DNA of 19,420 bases from Candidatus Bathyarchaeota archaeon (lineage in GTDB: Archaea > Thermoproteota > Bathyarchaeia > Bathyarchaeales > UBA233). A program made the position numbers and the translations under genes. Location: the NCBI GenBank assembly GCA_004376975.1, contig SOJA01000201.1, positions 1 through 19,420 of the forward strand. The letters are read 5' to 3'. Each line of letters begins with the position of its first letter. Positions within the stretch are counted from its first letter, which is position 1. The notes beneath the pieces were generated by a model, which had not been told where the DNA came from, did no database searches, and worked only from the letters and a program-made list of their open reading frames with translations. Shown here one piece after another: positions 15,538 to 19,420 of the stretch.

Positions 15538-16340
15538 CTCATCCAGTCTTCCATCGTGACAGCTATGGGTATTGAAACCAACTGCTTTTCTCCAATTTTG
15601 GTTAATTGCTTTTTGTATGGCTTGATGAACATTTCTTCGTCCAATGGATAGATTTCCAATGTTGCATAACCATAAGTGATCAAGAAGCTTGTCATGAAGG
15701 CTTTGTGCACAGTTTCCTCGTAGGTTTCTGCGCCAATGAAATCCCAGTATCTGATTTTACCGCCTTCACCCTTCGTTTCAACCGTTCTCTTCAATTTCCC
15801 CCATAAGTCTTCAAGTTCTTCTGAGAATGGTTTGTCCCCTAAGATTCTCTGTTTTATCAGCTCTTCTCTAGTTGCAAGACCAACTTCGATTTTCTCAGGG
15901 GAAAATTCTTTCCACCTTTCATTTAACGGTAATAAGCGTTTCCAATATTTGATTGCCTCTGTTAGGCTGTGAAGAGAAATTTGTTGAAGTTCAACTGTTG
16001 GATGCCAAGCCTTCAGGAAAAGCTCAACAAGGTTCTCTTTACTTATTCTCCTGAGTTTTTCTTCCAATAGAAAAGGGTCTGTATAAAGTGATGTTGAACG
16101 ATGTCTTACCCATTCGCTTTGAAGCTTTATAACGGAGGCTAAGTGGTGGATGGTTTCAGCATCTAAGCATAAGTCTTCTGGTAGTTCCCATTCTGGGAAA
16201 TATTCTTTGATTACGCTTATAACTTCATTGACGTCTAGTAGGAATGGATCGAGGGAACGTTCCTCCACAGATCTGCACATTTCAATTATCCTTTGAAGTT
16301 TTTCTCTTCCAAGTTTTCTTTGTGTTCTTTTCGACTGCAT
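15513..16340 (-). CDS. Kleisin (ScpA/Nse4-like) partner of the SMC ATPase
   Basis: A 275-residue protein with kleisin layout. An N-terminal helical domain (about 14-95) reads LQRIIEMCRSVEERSLDPF then LLDVNEVISVIKEYF, followed by LDAETIHHLASVIKLQSEWVRHRS, paralleling the ScpA region that binds the neck of one SMC head. The middle (about 100-190) is acidic and less conserved and would bind the kite subunit. A C-terminal winged-helix (about 205-245; YEETVHKAFMTSFLITYGYATLEIYPLDEEMF) would cap the other head. The role inferred is closing the SMC ring and recruiting the kite. Its ATG shares one base with the SMC stop (TAATG), and its end overlaps the kite gene, so all three are co-translated. Similarity is structural more than sequence-level. 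Confidence 0.68.
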   Translation of the reverse strand: MQSKRTQRKLGREKLQRIIEMCRSVEERSLDPFLLDVNEVISVIKEYFPEWELPEDLCLDAETIHHLASVIKLQSEWVRHRSTSLYTDPFLLEEKLRRISKENLVELFLKAWHPTVELQQISLHSLTEAIKYWKRLLPLNERWKEFSPEKIEVGLATREELIKQRILGDKPFSEELEDLWGKLKRTVETKGEGGKIRYWDFIGAETYEETVHKAFMTSFLITYGYATLEIYPLDEEMFIKPYKKQLTKIGEKQLVSIPIAVTMEDWMRWKRGELQ

Positions 16341-18304
16341 TAGATAACCTCTCTAATTATTGACTTTCCTTTGATATTTTGCACTGTGATTATGTTTACT
16401 TCTTCTTTTGCGAACGTTATTTGGCTGGGTGTGAGAACGAGGTATTGGACGTTTTCATCTTTAACTGTTGAAATTAGCGTCTTCGCTATTATTTCACGGT
16501 TTTTCGGATCCATGTGGACGTCATATTCATCAACGGCACGAAAGGGTGAGCGGACATGTTGCTGTAAAGCCAGTAGAAAGCTTATGGTTGCTGTTGTTCT
16601 TTCTCCACCGCTTTGTGTGTAAGCATCGAGTGGAACTGGTTTGCTGCCTTTGAAGCCTACGAGAATCCCCAGTCCAGCAGCCTCTATATCTTGTCCATTG
16701 ACAAGTCTTACTTCACCAAGAGCTTGGGCTTGTATGAGAATTCTTTGATATTGCAGGTTGACGCGGTCTAACAGGCTCTGGATTACTGTTCGCCAAGCCT
16801 TAATCCTCGCGTTAATTTCTTCTAGTGCTTTCTCACGATTTTCAGCAACAAGTCTTGCCTTCTTCTTCAACTCTAAGTATAGCTTTGAATAGGATTCATA
16901 CATACGTTCTATATCTTCGGAAACATCTGAAAGAGCTGCCAAATGCCCGTCTGTAACTCTAATCTCATCAAGAATCTCACCAATACTCTTCACCACGGCA
17001 ATTCTGGATCCCGTGTACTCTGCTTTACTAAGTGCTTCATCCAAGCAGGCTTTTGCGTCTCTCAGTTCTCTTTTCAATCTTTCAAGTTCAGCGCTTATGT
17101 TCTCTTCACGATACTGAAGCAGTGCCAACCTAATTCTGTTGTCCAAAACGTGACTGTTAACCTTTTCAACATCTTCTTCTAGGCTCTCCATCGTTTTCTT
17201 ATTTTCATCTATTTCTGGGTTCAGTTCTGAAAGCTGCGTATTGGAGTTTTGTATTAGATCTTTCAAGTTTTCACTTCTTAAAAGTTTAAAACGATGCAAA
17301 ACAGTTTCTTCAATGCTTCCTCTAAGCTGAGGCGATGGATTTCGGCTTTGAATAGCATTCTCGAGTATGATCGTTTCTCTTAGCAACTGCCCGCATAGTG
17401 AGATTATTGAATCGCCTTTGGCTTTTTCACGTTCAAGGCTCAAACGACTATCAAAAAGACTTTTCCATTCATCCTTCAGCTTTTCAAGCTGGTTTTGCTG
17501 AATTTGAATGTTGCCTGTTGTCTCATTGGTTTCGTTTATAACTTGGTTTAGAACAGCCTGTTCTTTTTTAGTGTTTGACTCTAGTTTTCTTACCATGTTT
17601 TCTCTTCTTGCCACTTCTGCCCAGTCGGATTTCCTTTCCAAAAATCTTCTCTTAGTTAGAAGCTGCTTTTTCTCTTGATATCTATCGTATTGTTCTCTCC
17701 AGTAGTTAAGGGTCTGTTCAGCTGATTGCAGAAGCTTGCTTATTGAACTCTCTTGGCTGGATACGCGTGTCAGCTTTTTCTGGGCTTTGAGCACATTTGT
17801 GCGGTAAGATTCAAGTCCAACGGCAGATTCAACCATGCGTAACTTTTCTTGTGGGTGAAGTACTGTGAATTGCTCAACCATGTTCTGATGCATAATGATA
17901 AGCATATTATCTGGATCGACGCCTAACCTAGCTAGAAGTCTTTCAACTTCAGCTTTTGTAGCTGCCCTATTCTCAAGCTCAAACCAGTATTTACCATCCT
18001 TTCTCATAACACGTGTAAGAAAAATCTGGTCTTTCCGGATTTTGGGAATGGGTCTACGTTTACCTCTTTTGGTGTTATTTAAAATCAGCGTCACGCGGGC
18101 TTGATCTCTTCCCCAACGTATAAGATCGCTTAATTTCTTAGAACGCTCGGTATAAGACTGGCCTAGAGCCACGGAGATAGCTAACAAAAGTGAGGATTTT
18201 CCTGAACCGTTGGGTCCGCAGACCAAGTTTACGCCTGATTCAAAGGGTACCCTAGCATATTCGTAGCTCATGAAATTTTCTAGGATTACCTCTTGAATCA
18301 GCAT
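16340..18304 (-). CDS. Compact SMC-family ATPase, Smc5/6-like
   Basis: A 654-residue SMC-superfamily ATPase. The N-terminal head has Walker A GPNGSGKSS (30-38) and a Q-loop region HQNMVEQF (139-146; Q140). The C-terminal head has signature QSGGER (564-569), Walker B and D-loop PFRAVDEYDVHMDP (587-600; D592, E593, D599) and an H-loop YLVLTP (621-626) with T-P where canonical SMCs have T-H. Coiled coils fill about 165-318 and 365-530, with a short proline-containing break near 320-330 (P323, P325) and another at 363. No hinge domain and no Rad50 CxxC hook are seen. Canonical prokaryotic SMC is about 1150-1200 residues, so the arms are short. PFRxxDExDVxMD and TP are features of eukaryotic Smc6/Smc5. 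It heads the operon with kleisin and kite; ATG at 18304. Confidence 0.88.
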   Translation of the reverse strand: MLIQEVILENFMSYEYARVPFESGVNLVCGPNGSGKSSLLLAISVALGQSYTERSKKLSDLIRWGRDQARVTLILNNTKRGKRRPIPKIRKDQIFLTRVMRKDGKYWFELENRAATKAEVERLLARLGVDPDNMLIIMHQNMVEQFTVLHPQEKLRMVESAVGLESYRTNVLKAQKKLTRVSSQESSISKLLQSAEQTLNYWREQYDRYQEKKQLLTKRRFLERKSDWAEVARRENMVRKLESNTKKEQAVLNQVINETNETTGNIQIQQNQLEKLKDEWKSLFDSRLSLEREKAKGDSIISLCGQLLRETIILENAIQSRNPSPQLRGSIEETVLHRFKLLRSENLKDLIQNSNTQLSELNPEIDENKKTMESLEEDVEKVNSHVLDNRIRLALLQYREENISAELERLKRELRDAKACLDEALSKAEYTGSRIAVVKSIGEILDEIRVTDGHLAALSDVSEDIERMYESYSKLYLELKKKARLVAENREKALEEINARIKAWRTVIQSLLDRVNLQYQRILIQAQALGEVRLVNGQDIEAAGLGILVGFKGSKPVPLDAYTQSGGERTTATISFLLALQQHVRSPFRAVDEYDVHMDPKNREIIAKTLISTVKDENVQYLVLTPSQITFAKEEVNIITVQNIKGKSIIREVI

Positions 18305-18418
18305 GGAAGTAGCTGCCTCTCGTAGCGTAGTAATAGAGTTAAGGACTCCTTATTAAAACAATTAGGCTAAATATGTGTTGAAGAAGTCTTGTCTTACATT
18401 TCAGTTCAAGGGTAGAAG

Positions 18419-18583
18419 TTGCACGAAAACTGTATAGTTGCTTGGAGAGATGAAAAAAAGTTGACGGTGGAATTTGCAACATTGGAGAGTTATATGGCCG
18501 AGCTGATGGGGTTGAAAGGGTTAGGGCTCATGAAAAAAGACGAGTTTGCATTAGGAGAATATGATCTTCTATGGTTGAAGTGA
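18419..18583 (+). CDS. Small ORF of 54 residues, doubtful
   Basis: A TTG-started ORF (TTG at 18419, stop TGA at 18581) reading HENCIVAWRDEKKLTVEF, then LESYMAELMGLKGLGLM and DEFALGEYDLLWLK. The residue mix is protein-like but no family is recognised and no strong ribosome-binding site precedes it. An alternative start is the ATG at codon 25. Its end overlaps the next short ORF (ATG at 18571) in another frame. It could be a small regulator or a remnant of the neighbouring gene's 5' part. Confidence 0.35.
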   Translation: MHENCIVAWRDEKKLTVEFATLESYMAELMGLKGLGLMKKDEFALGEYDLLWLK

Positions 18584-18651
18584 GTATAGACAGGGAAGAG
18601 ATGGATAGGAAAACCGCGGAGAAGAATAGGAATCTCAAATTTCTTAAGTGA
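18571..18651 (+). pseudogene. Short in-frame ORF separated from the next gene by one TGA
   Basis: 26 codons (ATG at 18571) ending in TGA at 18649-18651. The frame then continues without another stop through ILHTERLGAEL directly into the 227-residue protein starting at 18685. Read together they form one 265-codon frame interrupted once. This may be a disabled N-terminus, a sequencing error or simply an unrelated upstream ORF. TGA is used as an ordinary stop by rpoA and nusA here, so recoding is unlikely. Confidence 0.35.
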
Positions 18652-18684
18652 ATACTGCATACTGAAAGGCTGGGTGCTGAGCTT

Positions 18685-19368
18685 ATGGTTGTTGCTGGAA
18701 AAATCTTTAGGCTTGTCGAACCACTTTCACTAGCTGAAACAGCTTCCAAGCTTGATGGATATCGCACGGAAGAGCCTTATGAGGAAGGAGATTACAGGTT
18801 TACGCTTGTGGCAGAAGTTGTTGGGCTTCTGCAGAAGAAAAACATGCTTAGAGGAGTTTACTCCCATGATCACGTGATCAATGTTTTTCATAGAGGAAAA
18901 GTCATGCCGATGCCGAGAACAGTTGAAGCCCTCTTTAGTTTTGCCGAACAGGAAGACGCCACGCTTTTAACTATCGTCGAAAAGAAACGCTCAGCCAATT
19001 TTATGGCAAATAAGCTGAGTGAAATTGCATTTGAGAAAGTAGGAGGTATAGTTGAAGCTAGAATCTCACCTGAAACCTTAAGTGAATTCCACTTGAAGAA
19101 TCGAGAAGATACGAAAATCACGTTTTTTGACAATGTTGATATTCCAAACGTGAACAAGCTTTCGCTTTATGGACCAGATTTGATAAACACTTCACTTTTC
19201 GAGGACTATAGCAAGCATGGTGACTTGTGGTATGTTGTTACAAGATCCAAAGAATATGGCTACGTGGTTGGGTTGACAAGAGATGCTTCAGCAACGATAT
19301 TTAACGTGACAGACAAAGAAAAGTATTTGGAATATGTGACAAAGGAGATTTACCCGCTGATTCTGTAG
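18685..19368 (+). CDS. 227-residue protein of unknown function
   Basis: Not recognised. The N-terminal third (MVVAGKIFRLVEPLSLAETASKL, then GDYRFTLVAEVVGLLQKKNML) looks helical with a possible helix-turn-helix (LSLAETASKL). The middle has RGKVMPMPRTVEALFSFAEQED. A mixed alpha/beta C-terminus includes KHGDLWYVVTRSKEYGYVVGLTRDASATIFNV. There is no signal peptide, membrane segment or cysteine cluster, so it is probably cytoplasmic. I used the ATG at 18685; the same frame is open 11 codons further upstream, to a TGA. It is transcribed divergently from the SMC operon, with about 110 nt between the SMC start and the first small ORF on this side. A functional link to the SMC complex is possible but unsupported. 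Confidence 0.65.
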   Translation: MVVAGKIFRLVEPLSLAETASKLDGYRTEEPYEEGDYRFTLVAEVVGLLQKKNMLRGVYSHDHVINVFHRGKVMPMPRTVEALFSFAEQEDATLLTIVEKKRSANFMANKLSEIAFEKVGGIVEARISPETLSEFHLKNREDTKITFFDNVDIPNVNKLSLYGPDLINTSLFEDYSKHGDLWYVVTRSKEYGYVVGLTRDASATIFNVTDKEKYLEYVTKEIYPLIL

Positions 19369-19420
19369 GTTTTCCATTGATATCATATCCTTGACTTCAC
19401 ACCTGCTAACACTTGCACCT

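Noticed and set aside
16340..18304. Rad50 identity for the SMC-family protein
   Set aside because: There is no CxxC zinc hook, no adjacent mre11, and the Walker B/D-loop (DEYDVHMDP) and TP H-loop do not match Rad50.
18649..18651. Selenocysteine or reassigned UGA
   Set aside because: TGA terminates rpoA and nusA in this window, and nothing suggests a selenoprotein insertion element or catalytic Sec site.
1..19420. CRISPR arrays, cas genes or rRNA
   Set aside because: No regularly spaced repeats of CRISPR length, Cas-like proteins or rRNA segments were found in reading through the window.

Overview
The window is archaeal, most likely from the TACK group. A member of Bathyarchaeia is my best guess, without a database search. 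The evidence is an archaeal RNA polymerase operon with one intact rpoB and one unsplit rpoA (A' and A'' in a single 1276-residue chain), rpl30e and an archaeal two-KH nusA. Both tRNA genes encode their CCA, one has an intron in the D-loop, and many genes start at TTG or GTG. An unsplit rpoA argues against typical Euryarchaeota and Crenarchaeota and fits Thaumarchaeota-like, Korarchaeota, Bathyarchaeia or Asgard lineages.

Layout. 1-1200: tRNA-Ala(GGC), a lone ribbon-helix-helix antitoxin-like gene with a TATA box and three 9-bp tandem repeats in its promoter, then gene-poor sequence. 1210-3982: an Fpg/Nei-type DNA glycosylase homologue without the catalytic N-terminal proline, a membrane-anchored coiled-coil protein with helix-hairpin-helix repeats, a probably broken winged-helix gene, and a small winged-helix regulator. 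4147-6513 (minus strand): tRNA-Leu(CAA) with a 24-nt D-loop intron, a minimal HExxH (ImmA/IrrE-like) protein, and a large sequon-rich surface protein. 6782-14948 (plus strand): rpoB-rpoA-rpl30e-nusA plus a 58-residue membrane microprotein. The usual archaeal neighbours rpoH (upstream) and rps12/rps7 (downstream) are missing. 14956-18304 (minus strand): a tightly overlapping three-gene operon of an SMC-family ATPase, a kleisin and a tandem winged-helix 'kite' protein. 18419-19368 (plus strand): small ORFs and a 227-residue protein of unknown function, with an in-frame TGA just upstream.

The best candidate for an under-described system is the SMC-kleisin-kite operon. The ATPase is only 654 residues, about half the usual SMC length, with no recognisable hinge. 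Its nucleotide-binding motifs resemble eukaryotic Smc5/Smc6 more than canonical SMC: QSGGER signature, a PFRxxDExDVxMD Walker B/D-loop, and TP in place of TH at the H-loop. The kite protein resembles the MAGE/Nse3 winged-helix pair. Together the three genes look like a minimal archaeal counterpart of the Smc5/6 complex: ATPase, Nse4/ScpA-like kleisin, Nse3-like kite. These assignments come from reading motifs by eye and need profile searches to confirm.
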